A stretch of DNA of 64,000 nt, from the NCBI GenBank assembly GCA_963784415.1, contig CAWARK010000002.1:62001-126000 (forward strand), read 5' to 3'. Under the pieces are notes generated by a model. It was not told where the DNA came from. It did not search any database and saw only the letters and a list, made by a program, of their open reading frames with translations. Shown in pieces: positions 17,427 to 25,946 of the stretch; the stretch's first letter is position 1; the number at the start of each line of letters is the position of its first letter. The stretch is from UBA7672 sp963784415. GTDB taxonomy: Bacteria; Pseudomonadota; Alphaproteobacteria; Caulobacterales; Hyphomonadaceae. A program made the position numbers and the translations under genes.

Positions 17427-18587
17427 ATGCGCGCACGCAGCCGGATTGCAATTGCCGCCATGATGCTGGCTGGCGTTGCGGGCATTGCCGCTGCACAGCC
17501 ACCGGCGGTCAATAGCGAAGGCGGATTCGCGCAGGACTATCTCGGCCCACTGCGCGCGCAATCCTGCCCCACCGGCGTTGCCAGCGCGAAGGGCGAGGTT
17601 GTCTCCTTGAGCGCGACGCCCGTGCCGATGCAGGGCGTAAATCCGTCCAACAAGACGGTTGGCGCACTCACCTTCGTTGCCGGGTTCAGTCTCAAGAGTT
17701 CGGACAAGCGCTTCGGCGGTCTGTCCGGCATCGATCTTCTTGAAGACGGCAACCTCCTGACCGTGAGCGATCAGGGTGACTTCGTCTGGCTGGATCTCGG
17801 CGAAGATGGGATCGCACCGAAAGGCGCACGCATCGCCAGCCTGCGCGGCGCCGATGGCGACATGTTGAAGGGTAAGGCCAATGCAGATGCTGAAGGCCTC
17901 GCCTACCAGGATGGTCTCGCGCTGGTTTCCTTCGAGCGAAACCATCGCGTGCTCGCCTACGATCTGGAGGCGTGTGGCGCCTCGGCGCGTGGCGCGCCGA
18001 TCAGTTTTGGCCGCTTCGGCGGCGACCTCGCTGCAGATTTCGCGCGCCAGAAACTGACGGTGGACGACAATTCGGGTGTCGAAGGTCTGGCGATCACGCC
18101 CGACTGGTTCCTGTTCGCGGGGCTCGAAACCCGCCGGGGATATGCCAGTCCGCTGTCGGCGCGCGCGATCGAATCTCCCCCCGCGTTCGAACAGTCGATC
18201 GGCAACGGCATGCCGCCCGTTGTCGGGCTCGACATCCTTCCCGATGGCGACGACATCCGAGTCTTCAGCCTGCATCGCGCGACCAAACCGTTTTCGTCCG
18301 ATGCGATCACGATTGCTGAAACGCGTTTCAAACGCGGACTGGAGCAGGCCAATCTGCCGGCGCGCATCACGAGCGATATCGCAGAACGCTCGCATGTCCG
18401 CTTTTATGCTTCGCCGCCGACTGTGCTGGCGCGGATGAACGTGTTCATGACGATCGACAATTTCGAAGGCATTGCTGCGAAAGAAATGCCTGACGGCCGC
18501 GTGCGGCTCTACGTAATCTCGGACGACAATTTTTCGAAGAAGCAGCGCACGCTGCTGATGATCTACGACGTGGGCAAAACAGGCTAA
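17427..18587 (+). CDS. Secreted esterase-like/phytase-like protein
   Basis: 386-residue exported protein of the 'esterase-like activity of phytase' domain family. ATG 17427 is preferred because GAGG lies 6 bases upstream and the product starts with a Sec signal peptide (MRARSRIAIAAMMLAGVAG, cleavage after IAAAQ). Family features are FGGLSGIDLLEDGNLLTVSD, GKANADAEGLAYQDG and IDNFEGIAAKEMPDG, consistent with a six-bladed propeller. The substrate is unknown; these proteins are not proven phytases. Confidence 0.82.
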   Translation: MRARSRIAIAAMMLAGVAGIAAAQPPAVNSEGGFAQDYLGPLRAQSCPTGVASAKGEVVSLSATPVPMQGVNPSNKTVGALTFVAGFSLKSSDKRFGGLSGIDLLEDGNLLTVSDQGDFVWLDLGEDGIAPKGARIASLRGADGDMLKGKANADAEGLAYQDGLALVSFERNHRVLAYDLEACGASARGAPISFGRFGGDLAADFARQKLTVDDNSGVEGLAITPDWFLFAGLETRRGYASPLSARAIESPPAFEQSIGNGMPPVVGLDILPDGDDIRVFSLHRATKPFSSDAITIAETRFKRGLEQANLPARITSDIAERSHVRFYASPPTVLARMNVFMTIDNFEGIAAKEMPDGRVRLYVISDDNFSKKQRTLLMIYDVGKTG

Positions 18588-18601
18588 GTCAGGGCTTGAA
18601 A

Positions 18602-18635
18602 GAAAAAGGCGGCGGCGTCAGAGACGCGCGCCGCC
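18602..18635 (-). terminator. Terminator for the 96-aa secreted protein gene
   Basis: Read on the minus strand, a GC-rich stem (GGCGGCGCGCGT / ACGCCGCCGCC, one bulge) is followed by TTTTTCTTTC. It lies 30 bp beyond the stop of the minus-strand gene and also between two convergent genes. Confidence 0.7.
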
Positions 18636-18664
18636 CATTTCCGAATGCTAGCTAAGTCCAGCTA

Positions 18665-18955
18665 TTAGCTGGCGACAGCAACCGACGCGACGGTTTCCGT
18701 CGAGCGGTCAACCGTGCAGGCCAGCTTCACCGACGAATCGTCAGCTTGCTTGACGCGGAACGTGTAGACGAACGCGCCGCCCGAAGCCTTGGTCGAGTCT
18801 TTGTCGACCTTCACGGATTTGGCGTCCGGGTGCTTGGTGGAAATCTCGGTCCTGCAGAGGTTCTCGGCGCCCTGAACCGAAATCTTGGCGAGGGCAGGAG
18901 CGGCGAACGCAACAGCGGCAGCCGACAGAACGATGAGGGAGGAAAGGCGGGCCAT
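18665..18955 (-). CDS. Small secreted protein (96 aa)
   Basis: Unknown function. Sec signal peptide MARLSSLIVLSAAAVAFAAPALA with an ALA cleavage site, then about 73 residues with two cysteines (NLCRTE, LACTVDR) that could form a disulfide. Ser/Thr-rich and beta-strand-like. It is monocistronic and ends at the hairpin terminator at 18602-18635. Confidence 0.75.
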   Translation of the reverse strand: MARLSSLIVLSAAAVAFAAPALAKISVQGAENLCRTEISTKHPDAKSVKVDKDSTKASGGAFVYTFRVKQADDSSVKLACTVDRSTETVASVAVAS

Positions 18956-19116
18956 TTTTTGAACTCCGTTACGGCCGCTGGTGGAGCGCGGCTCTACGTC
19001 GACCTAGACGCTGTCAGGTAGACGTCGTCAAGTGACGCAGGGTTCAAATAACCGCGATGCAGCTAACACATCCGTCAACTCTGGCTTAACGATCATTTTC
19101 AGTTGAGAGAGAGCGA

Positions 19117-19644
19117 ATGAATTCAACAGGATGGACGATAGCCGCCGTTACCATGGCGTTGCTGGGAGGGTGTGGCGGATCTACCGCGCCGCCCGCAACG
19201 TCAACACCGGCGCCTGAAAGCGGGGCAACAACGGCGGTCATTCCGGGTGCGGTGAAAGGCTGGCGCGAATATCCGCTGCGCGACGGGGTCGTGTCGCTGC
19301 AGGCGGGCAAGTGGCGCACGGACACAATCAGCGTGCCGGTGAAGGCGGGCGAGGGCCTCGAATACAAGGTCGAGATGAGCGCAGGCCAGGGGATGGTCTA
19401 CACGATCAGCTATGAGGGGCTGGAGCATCCCGGGCTGATGGAGGTGGAATTCCATGGCCACACGCCGCAGGTCGATGGCGTGGGCGATTTGATGTTCTAC
19501 TCGAAGACCGGCGGATCTACCGAGAACGGCGTGTTCACCGCGCCATGGACCGGCATCCATGGCTGGTACCTGAAAAACGACTCCACGAAAGACGTCGTCG
19601 CGAAGCTGGAACTCGCGGGGTTTTACCAGCTCCACGCGAATTAG
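19117..19644 (+). CDS. Lipoprotein of unknown function (175 aa)
   Basis: Signal peptide with lipobox LLGGC (WTIAAVTMALLGGCGGS), a Pro/Thr-rich linker, and a beta-rich domain (VSLQAGKWRTDTISVPVKAGEGLEYKV...). The domain resembles carbohydrate- or ligand-binding sandwich folds, but no family is recognised. A purine-rich GAGAGAGAG precedes ATG 19117. HGHTPQVDGVG contains closely spaced histidines that might bind metal. Confidence 0.7.
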   Translation: MNSTGWTIAAVTMALLGGCGGSTAPPATSTPAPESGATTAVIPGAVKGWREYPLRDGVVSLQAGKWRTDTISVPVKAGEGLEYKVEMSAGQGMVYTISYEGLEHPGLMEVEFHGHTPQVDGVGDLMFYSKTGGSTENGVFTAPWTGIHGWYLKNDSTKDVVAKLELAGFYQLHAN

Positions 19645-19778
19645 AGAGGCATGACCCGTTTCCCTGCGGGTTTGCGCTTTCACCTTATGAAGCGGTGCTG
19701 TCCAGTGTGAGCCGGGCTGCATTCGCCTGCATGGGGAAAAGGCGCAGGCCTATGCGCCGGGATCAGGGACGAGCGGTC

Positions 19779-21005
19779 ATGAACATCAAACTGCTAGCCG
19801 GCGTTGCGCTGTCGATGCTCAGCATGAGCGGCTGCGCCAGCATCAGCAATCTGGGCGCATCAGGTCTTGCCGAGAACATCGAGGACAACGCGGCGACGCT
19901 GAACGAGGCGCACACGCGCGCCATGACCGCGATCATTGCAGTCAACGTGCTCCGCGCGCGCGACCGCTGGCCGACGAACTACACGACGTTGTCCGGCATC
20001 AAGTCCAATCCCTCAATGTCGCTGAACGGCTCGGCGTCTTTTGGACCGCTGGGTCTCGGCAACGCGCCGATGCCTTTCGCCGGATCCTCGGCAAGCGTCT
20101 CGCGCAACGAGTCCGCGAACGCCGAATACTCGGTCAACCCCTTCTCCAACAACGACAAGACGCAGGGCCTGCTGAAGCCGATCCAGCCGGAGATGATGGA
20201 GAGTTACTGGAAGGCAGGCTGGCCGCGCGAGACGCTGATGTGGCTGTTCATCGACAGCGTCCAGTTCACGGGCGAGGCGCAACCCTGGTTCATCGACGGC
20301 GACGAATTCTCGGCTGCGCCCTCGGCAATCGATGTGGCCAACACGAAGCGCTATGTCGACATCATCAGGCGCGCCAAGAATGGCGATGTCGTTTTCGGGG
20401 AGCTGCCCGCCCAGACGCTCGATCAGCGCAGTTGCAAACCGTATGACGCTGCTTACCTGCGTGACACGCTCGGCGGCGGATCGTCCGATGGCGGGCGCAG
20501 CGGCGGCATGTCCGATACGATCCGCACGGTGGAAGGGCTGACCGGCCGCCAGCTGGTGCTGACGGACGACCCGCGCACGGGCGGGCCAAGCGAGGCGCAG
20601 GTCGCGGCCGACAAGTTCAATCGACGTCTGTTGCTGTGCGATGCCGCCGAGACGCGCTGGGGTTTCATCGACACGCACACCGGCGCGCCGATCGCGGCCG
20701 TGCGCACACGCTCGTTCGACGACATGATCTACTTCCTCGGCGAAACGCTGCGCAGCAGCACCGAGGATCGCCCGACCGTCGCCGGCAATGTCATCCTGTT
20801 CCAGACCTATCCGGACCGGGCCGACAAATCCTTCGCTGTGCGGGTTGAGCATGCGGGCCGCGTCTATTTCATCGCGCCGCAAGCGCCGATGGGCGACACA
20901 AGCGGTCCCAAGGACGTGACCGGAAACGTCCTCTCCCTCCTGAACCAGCTCTACCTGCTGGCCCAGTCCGATGAGTTCCTGCGCGCGCCCGAACCGCGCC
21001 GCTGA
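19779..21005 (+). CDS. Lipoprotein of unknown function (408 aa)
   Basis: Start moved to ATG 19779 because it begins a lipoprotein signal (MNIKLLAGVALSMLSMSGC, lipobox MSGC). The frame is open upstream but that part is arginine-rich non-signal sequence. The mature protein has an N-terminal helical segment (LAENIEDNAATLNEAHTRAMTAIIAVNVLRARDRWP) and a larger mixed domain with Ser/Gly loops. No family recognised. It probably resides at the outer membrane. It converges with the LOG gene, with stops 6 bp apart. Confidence 0.72.
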   Translation: MNIKLLAGVALSMLSMSGCASISNLGASGLAENIEDNAATLNEAHTRAMTAIIAVNVLRARDRWPTNYTTLSGIKSNPSMSLNGSASFGPLGLGNAPMPFAGSSASVSRNESANAEYSVNPFSNNDKTQGLLKPIQPEMMESYWKAGWPRETLMWLFIDSVQFTGEAQPWFIDGDEFSAAPSAIDVANTKRYVDIIRRAKNGDVVFGELPAQTLDQRSCKPYDAAYLRDTLGGGSSDGGRSGGMSDTIRTVEGLTGRQLVLTDDPRTGGPSEAQVAADKFNRRLLLCDAAETRWGFIDTHTGAPIAAVRTRSFDDMIYFLGETLRSSTEDRPTVAGNVILFQTYPDRADKSFAVRVEHAGRVYFIAPQAPMGDTSGPKDVTGNVLSLLNQLYLLAQSDEFLRAPEPRR

Positions 21006-21011
21006 AACCGA

Positions 21012-21866
21012 TCAGGTGGTGTGCTGTTCCTGCAGCCAGCGGGTCATGACGCCACCGGCGACGCATTGGTCCCATGCCTGCTCGGGCGTTTCGGCGTAGG
21101 TGAACAGCGACTCGTCCGGCTGCGAAATCACGCCGTGCTTCACCATGGCGTCGAAATTGATGACCTCGCGCCAGTACGCCTGATCATAAAGCACGATCGG
21201 AATCGGCGGCGCCTTGTCGGTCTGGCGCAGCGCGAGGATCTCGAACAGCTCATCCATCGTGCCCATGCCGCCGGGAAACACCACGAGCGCATTGGCCCGC
21301 ATCGCGAAGTGCATCTTGCGCATCGCGAAATAGTGGAAGCGGAATGTCAGGTCGGGTGTCGAATACGCATTCGGCTCCTGCTCCATGGGCAGGGTGATGT
21401 TGTAGCCGATCGACGGGGCGCCGGCATCGCACGCGCCGCGATTGGCTGCCTCCATGATGCCGGGGCCGCCGCCCGTCGCGATGACATTGTCGCGCCGCGG
21501 CTTGTCGGTCAGCAGTGCGCCGCCGCGCTCGGATGCGATACGGGCAAAGGCGCGCGCGTCATTGTACCACCGCACATGATCCGGCGATCCCGTCGGGGAG
21601 AAGCGCGCCGAGCCGAACACAACCACAGTCGAACGCACGCCCCAGGCGTCGAGCTTCTGCTCGACCTTCTCGTATTCCAGCATGAACCGCACGCCACGCT
21701 GCGCGTCGGACAGCAGCCATTCGGTGTCGAGCGCAGCAAGGCGATAGGAGGGCGACGCCTCCTGCGCCGCGTTGGCGCCCCTGTCGTGCGAGAAGGGCGC
21801 GATCTTGGCCGGATCGAGGTTCGACTTCACAGAGGGGTTGGCGGGCTTGGATGCTTTGTCAGTCAT
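21012..21866 (-). CDS. LOG family protein (TIGR00730-type)
   Basis: Rossmann-fold protein of the Lonely Guy family, whose characterised members are cytokinin riboside 5'-monophosphate phosphoribohydrolases releasing a base from nucleoside monophosphates. Signatures: VVVFGSARFS, ATGGGPGIMEAANRGA and PGGMGTMDELFE (the PGGxGTxxE catalytic motif). ATG 21866 (MTDKASKPANP) is preferred to the GTG at 21905. Bacterial substrate here is unknown. Confidence 0.88.
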   Translation of the reverse strand: MTDKASKPANPSVKSNLDPAKIAPFSHDRGANAAQEASPSYRLAALDTEWLLSDAQRGVRFMLEYEKVEQKLDAWGVRSTVVVFGSARFSPTGSPDHVRWYNDARAFARIASERGGALLTDKPRRDNVIATGGGPGIMEAANRGACDAGAPSIGYNITLPMEQEPNAYSTPDLTFRFHYFAMRKMHFAMRANALVVFPGGMGTMDELFEILALRQTDKAPPIPIVLYDQAYWREVINFDAMVKHGVISQPDESLFTYAETPEQAWDQCVAGGVMTRWLQEQHTT

Positions 21867-21976
21867 GGCGCGTCTCGTCACAGGGGACGCCTGTCTAACC
21901 AACACTGGTAAAGGAAGCGACCCGCAAAGCTGAGAAATTCGTGGCTGTTTTTGGCGGCATTTCCCCAGCGGCGTGG

Positions 21977-22729
21977 CTATTGCTGCGGCACAGGCGTCAA
22001 TTCTCCGCCCCGCCTTTGCACGCTGTAGCTGGGCTGGTAGCTGGTTCCGCCTAGGTCGGAGATGGCCTGGAAGAACAACACTGTACCGACGATCTGATCG
22101 GCAGCCTCTTCATCATTGGCAGCGTCGTACTGCGAATGGCGGGTGGAGCGGACCTCGATGATCCAGTCGCCTTGGAACGCGACGAGCACTTCAGTTTGCC
22201 ATTTGCGTCCGCTTCGTCCCGCATAGAACATCTCCTCCGAGCGAAACTCGGGAAAGCCCGCTGGCGGATTTGTCATTATGAGCGATGCTCTACCTGAACT
22301 GGCATCGGATGGAACGCTGCCGTGCATCTCTTTTTGATAGTGGGCAAAGACGGCGTCGATCGTTTCGCCTGCAGTCCGCTTCACAGCATAAACGGTGTGC
22401 TTCGCAACAGCTTCGTCCGATCCCGGGGCGCTCCTGCGTCCATAGTCACACCCGACATCGAAGCCGCGCCCCGCCGGCGAGTCAAAAACGAAGGCGTGGC
22501 TGAGATAGGCGTTGCCGACATAAGCCGGGCAATGCAGTCCGCTCTGAACATGCAGAATCGCCTCAGCGCCCGCTGTGAAAACGCCATCGGTATTGCCGGC
22601 AAACTTCAAGACCGTCGCAACCACGTCGGATGGCGCCCCTTCGGTCTGCGCGGCTTGCGCATGCGCCGGTAGCGCACCCGTCTGGAGCACGCCAGCGATG
22701 AAAACTGCAAGAAGAAAAGCCAAGCGCAT
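21977..22729 (-). CDS. Secreted protein of unknown function (250 aa)
   Basis: Signal peptide MRLAFLLAVFIAGVLQTGALPAHAQ with an AHA cleavage site. The mature domain contains two cysteines (GLHCPAY, DVGCDYG), a GKWQTEVLVAFQGDWIIEVRSTR-like beta segment, and no recognisable catalytic motif. It is transcribed in the same direction as polA, from 51 bp downstream of it. Confidence 0.65.
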   Translation of the reverse strand: MRLAFLLAVFIAGVLQTGALPAHAQAAQTEGAPSDVVATVLKFAGNTDGVFTAGAEAILHVQSGLHCPAYVGNAYLSHAFVFDSPAGRGFDVGCDYGRRSAPGSDEAVAKHTVYAVKRTAGETIDAVFAHYQKEMHGSVPSDASSGRASLIMTNPPAGFPEFRSEEMFYAGRSGRKWQTEVLVAFQGDWIIEVRSTRHSQYDAANDEEAADQIVGTVLFFQAISDLGGTSYQPSYSVQRRGGELTPVPQQ

Positions 22730-22780
22730 ATCATTCCCCCAGCGCGAAGGCTGAACGCTAGGCCCGCACAGATTGAACGT

Positions 22781-25693
22781 CTAGTGCGCCTCCGCCCAGC
22801 TCTTCGCCGCCTTCGCTTCCACCACCAGCGGCACCTTCATCTCGACGATGGGGTGGGGCGCAGCTGACATCACTTTCGACGCCACTTCGGCCAGCTTCTT
22901 GGCTTCCTTCTCAGGCGCCTCGAACACAAGTTCGTCGTGCACTTGCAACAGCATTTTCGCCTTCAGCCCCGCCGCCTCCAGCGCTGCCGGCATGCGGATC
23001 ATCGCACGCTTGATGATGTCGGCGGCCGAGCCCTGCAGCGGTGCGTTGATCGCCTGCCGCTCGCCGAACGAACGCTCGGCGCCATTGGGCGACTTGATCT
23101 GCGGCAGCCACACCTTCCGTCCAAAGATCGTCTCGACATAGCCGTGCTCGCGCCCATACGCGCGATACTGCTCCATGTAATCCTGGATGCCGGGGAATTT
23201 CTGGAAGTACTTCTTGATGTAGGCGCCCGCTTCCTCGCGCGGGATCGACAGCTGCCGCGCCAGACCGAACGCGGAGATGCCATAGATGATGCCGAAATTG
23301 ATCGCCTTGGCATTGCGGCGGATCATCGGGTCCATGCCCTTCACCGGCACGTTGAACATCTCGCTCGCCGTCATCGCGTGAATGTCGACGCCATCCTGAA
23401 ACGCCTGACGCAGGCTCGGAATATCCGCCACATGCGCCAGCAGCCGGAGTTCGATCTGGCTGTAGTCAGCCGACACCAGCACATTGCCCGGCGCTGCAAT
23501 GAACGCCTCGCGAATCTTGCGGCCTTCCTCCGTGCGGATCGGAATATTCTGCAGGTTGGGATCGGTCGAAGCCAGACGCCCCGTCTGCGCGCCGGCGAGC
23601 GAGTACGACGTATGCACGCGCCCCGTATCCTTGTTGACAGCTTCGCTCAGCGTCTCGGTGTAGGTCGAGCGCAGCTTCGACAGCATCCGCCAGTCGAGCA
23701 GCACCTTGGGCAGCTCATGGCCGTAAGCCGCCAGATCCTCCAGCGCATCTGCGCCGGTGGCCCATGCGCCCGTCTTGGTGCGCTTGGCGCCGACAACATC
23801 GGCGAGACCCATTTCATCGAACAGGATTTCGCCGACCTGTTTCGGACTGCCAAGGTTGAACGACCGTCCCGCCAGCTTGTGCGCCTCATCCTCCCGCGCG
23901 GCCATGCGCTGCGCGAACTCGCCCGACAATCGCGACAGCCGATCGCGATCGACCAGAATCCCCGCGCGCTCCATGTCGGCGACAACGCGGATCAGCGGCC
24001 GGTCCATCGTCTCGTAAACCGTCGCGACGCCCTCGCGCGACAGCCGCGGCTTGAGGCGCTGCCACAGGCGAAGCGTCACGTCGGCGTCTTCGGCGGCATA
24101 GCGCGTCGCCTTGTCGATCGGCGTCTGGTCGAACGTGATCTGCGACTTGCCCGTACCAATCAGCTCCTTGATCGGCACCGGCGTATGGCCGAGATGCAGT
24201 TCCGACAGTTCATCCATGCCATGATTGTGCTGTCCGGCTTCCAGCACGAAAGACAACAGCATCGTGTCGTCGATCGGCGCCACGTCGATGCCATGGCCGC
24301 GGAAGATCGAGATGTCGTATTTGATGTTCTGCCCGATCTTGAGAACCGACTTGTCTTCCAGAAGCGGCTTCAACAACTCCACCGCCGCGCCCATGTCGAT
24401 CTGCTTCGGACGTTCCTCCGACAGGAGATCAACCTTGTTCGTGCCATGTCCGAGCGGAATGTAGCACGCCTTGCCCGGCGACAGCGCCAGCGACACGCCC
24501 ACCAGATGCGCAGCCATCGGGTCGAGGCCGTCGGTCTCCGTGTCGACCGCGACAAAGCCCTGTTCCTTGGCGGCGATGATCCACTGGATCAGCTGCTCCT
24601 GCTCCGTCACCGTCTCATAGGCGTCGATGTTGAAGGGCGACGCTTCGACCGCCACCGGCTCAAAGCTTTCGCCCGGCGCACCATTGGTCGCCGCCGTCGC
24701 CGTCGGCGATTTCGCGCCGCCATTCGCCGCAACAGCTTTCGCCAGGGCATCGCCGCCTGCCGACGATGATGCCCGCGCCCCCGCCGGCGCTTCAGCGCCC
24801 AGCGTCTGCGCCACGCGCGTCGTCAGCGTGCGGAATTCCATTTCCGTCAGGAACGCGAGCAGGGCGGTGGGATCCGGATCAGATACGCCCAGCTCTTCAA
24901 GCGGCACTTCGAGCGGCACATCGTCCTTCAGCGTCACCAGCACTTTCGACAGGCGCGCCATCTCGGCATGCTCGATCAACGACTCGCGCCGCTTCGGCTG
25001 CTTGATCTCGCCCGCGCGCGCGAGCAGCGTTTCAAGATCGCCATATTCCTGGATCAGCAACGCCGCCGTCTTGATGCCGATCCCCGGCACGCCCGGCACG
25101 TTGTCGACCGAGTCGCCGCACAGCGCCTGCACGTCGATCACCTTATCCGGCGTCACGCCAAACTTCTCGAACACTTCCGGTGCGCAGATCTTCCGGTCCT
25201 TCACCGTGTCCAGCATGCAGATCCGCTCGTCGATCAGCTGCATCAGGTCCTTGTCCGCCGACACGATGGACACGCGCGCGCCCTTTGCCGCCGCCTGACG
25301 CGAATAGGTGGCGATCAGGTCATCGGCCTCGAACCCCTTCATCTCCAGCGCAGGTTGGCCGAACGCGATTGCCGCGCGCCGCACAAGCGGAAACTGTGGG
25401 ATCAGGTCCTCCGGCGGATCGGGCCGATGCGCCTTGTACTGATCGTAGAGCGCATTGCGGAACGTGATCGCGCCCGCGTCGAAGATGCACGCGAAGTGCG
25501 TCGGCTGGTCGCCCGCCTTCAGGTCCTCCAGCACCTTCCACAACATGTTGCAGAAGCCTGAGATCGCGCCCACCGGCAATCCGTCCGACTTCCGCGTCAG
25601 CTGGGGCAGGGCGTGATAGGCGCGGAAAATGAACCCCGACGCATCGATCAGGTAAACATGGCTGGACGCATCGATCGGGCGCTGGACGGGCAT
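22781..25693 (-). CDS. polA: DNA polymerase I
   Basis: 970-residue full-length Pol I for Okazaki fragment processing and repair. Domains: 5' nuclease (about 1-290, FEADDLIATYS, VSADKDLMQLID, GDSVDNVPGVPGIG), 3'-5' exonuclease (about 370-560), and polymerase (about 590-970). Exo residues D384/E386 (AVDTETDGLD), D460 (NIKYD) and Y532/D536 (YAAEDAD) are all present, so proofreading should be active. Polymerase motif A D743 (DYSQIELR), O-helix R792-K796-F800-Y804, and motif C H919-D920-E921 (QVHDELVFE) are intact. An Ala/Gly-rich linker (about 301-345) separates the nuclease from the rest. Confidence 0.98.
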   Translation of the reverse strand: MPVQRPIDASSHVYLIDASGFIFRAYHALPQLTRKSDGLPVGAISGFCNMLWKVLEDLKAGDQPTHFACIFDAGAITFRNALYDQYKAHRPDPPEDLIPQFPLVRRAAIAFGQPALEMKGFEADDLIATYSRQAAAKGARVSIVSADKDLMQLIDERICMLDTVKDRKICAPEVFEKFGVTPDKVIDVQALCGDSVDNVPGVPGIGIKTAALLIQEYGDLETLLARAGEIKQPKRRESLIEHAEMARLSKVLVTLKDDVPLEVPLEELGVSDPDPTALLAFLTEMEFRTLTTRVAQTLGAEAPAGARASSSAGGDALAKAVAANGGAKSPTATAATNGAPGESFEPVAVEASPFNIDAYETVTEQEQLIQWIIAAKEQGFVAVDTETDGLDPMAAHLVGVSLALSPGKACYIPLGHGTNKVDLLSEERPKQIDMGAAVELLKPLLEDKSVLKIGQNIKYDISIFRGHGIDVAPIDDTMLLSFVLEAGQHNHGMDELSELHLGHTPVPIKELIGTGKSQITFDQTPIDKATRYAAEDADVTLRLWQRLKPRLSREGVATVYETMDRPLIRVVADMERAGILVDRDRLSRLSGEFAQRMAAREDEAHKLAGRSFNLGSPKQVGEILFDEMGLADVVGAKRTKTGAWATGADALEDLAAYGHELPKVLLDWRMLSKLRSTYTETLSEAVNKDTGRVHTSYSLAGAQTGRLASTDPNLQNIPIRTEEGRKIREAFIAAPGNVLVSADYSQIELRLLAHVADIPSLRQAFQDGVDIHAMTASEMFNVPVKGMDPMIRRNAKAINFGIIYGISAFGLARQLSIPREEAGAYIKKYFQKFPGIQDYMEQYRAYGREHGYVETIFGRKVWLPQIKSPNGAERSFGERQAINAPLQGSAADIIKRAMIRMPAALEAAGLKAKMLLQVHDELVFEAPEKEAKKLAEVASKVMSAAPHPIVEMKVPLVVEAKAAKSWAEAH

Positions 25694-25800
25694 TAGGAAC
25701 TCTCCTGTCGTCTCTCACCTAAAGCCAGTTGAGACGCGATGGAAGCGAAAGCGTTTCGATACGGCATGGCGTTATTCACCATTGCTGTTGAGCGTCCTTC

Positions 25801-25821
25801 GAAACCGCGATTTCGCGTTTC
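25801..25821. promoter_or_regulatory. Inverted repeat between polA and the sensor-kinase gene
   Basis: GAAACCGCGA-TT-TCGCGTTTC forms 9-bp arms with one extra C on the left. It lies in the 253-bp divergent region between polA and the hybrid kinase. It might be an operator; it lacks a U-run and is not a terminator. No other strong signal was seen in this gap. Confidence 0.3.
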
Positions 25822-25946
25822 AGAAACAGCGCGCCGTCGCCGTCATTAATGGCCTCTTCACCGTTGCGCAGGCGCGGCCCGTCTGTACGGGAATTTAATC
25901 AATCCCTGCCAGGATCGATGAAAGTTCTGCGTTTGAGGGTAAGGGC

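Noticed and set aside
15542..17512. 656-codon minus-strand frame opposite cobT and the DUF885-like gene
   Set aside because: Crosses two convincing plus-strand genes in mirror; no motif.
22937..24769. 610-codon plus-strand frame inside polA
   Set aside because: Antisense to polA and rich in R/H/Q from high-GC codon mirroring; no motif.
25846..25860. CtrA-like TTAA-N7-TTCA in the polA/kinase intergenic region
   Set aside because: One half is off consensus and there is no second support; chance expected in this length.
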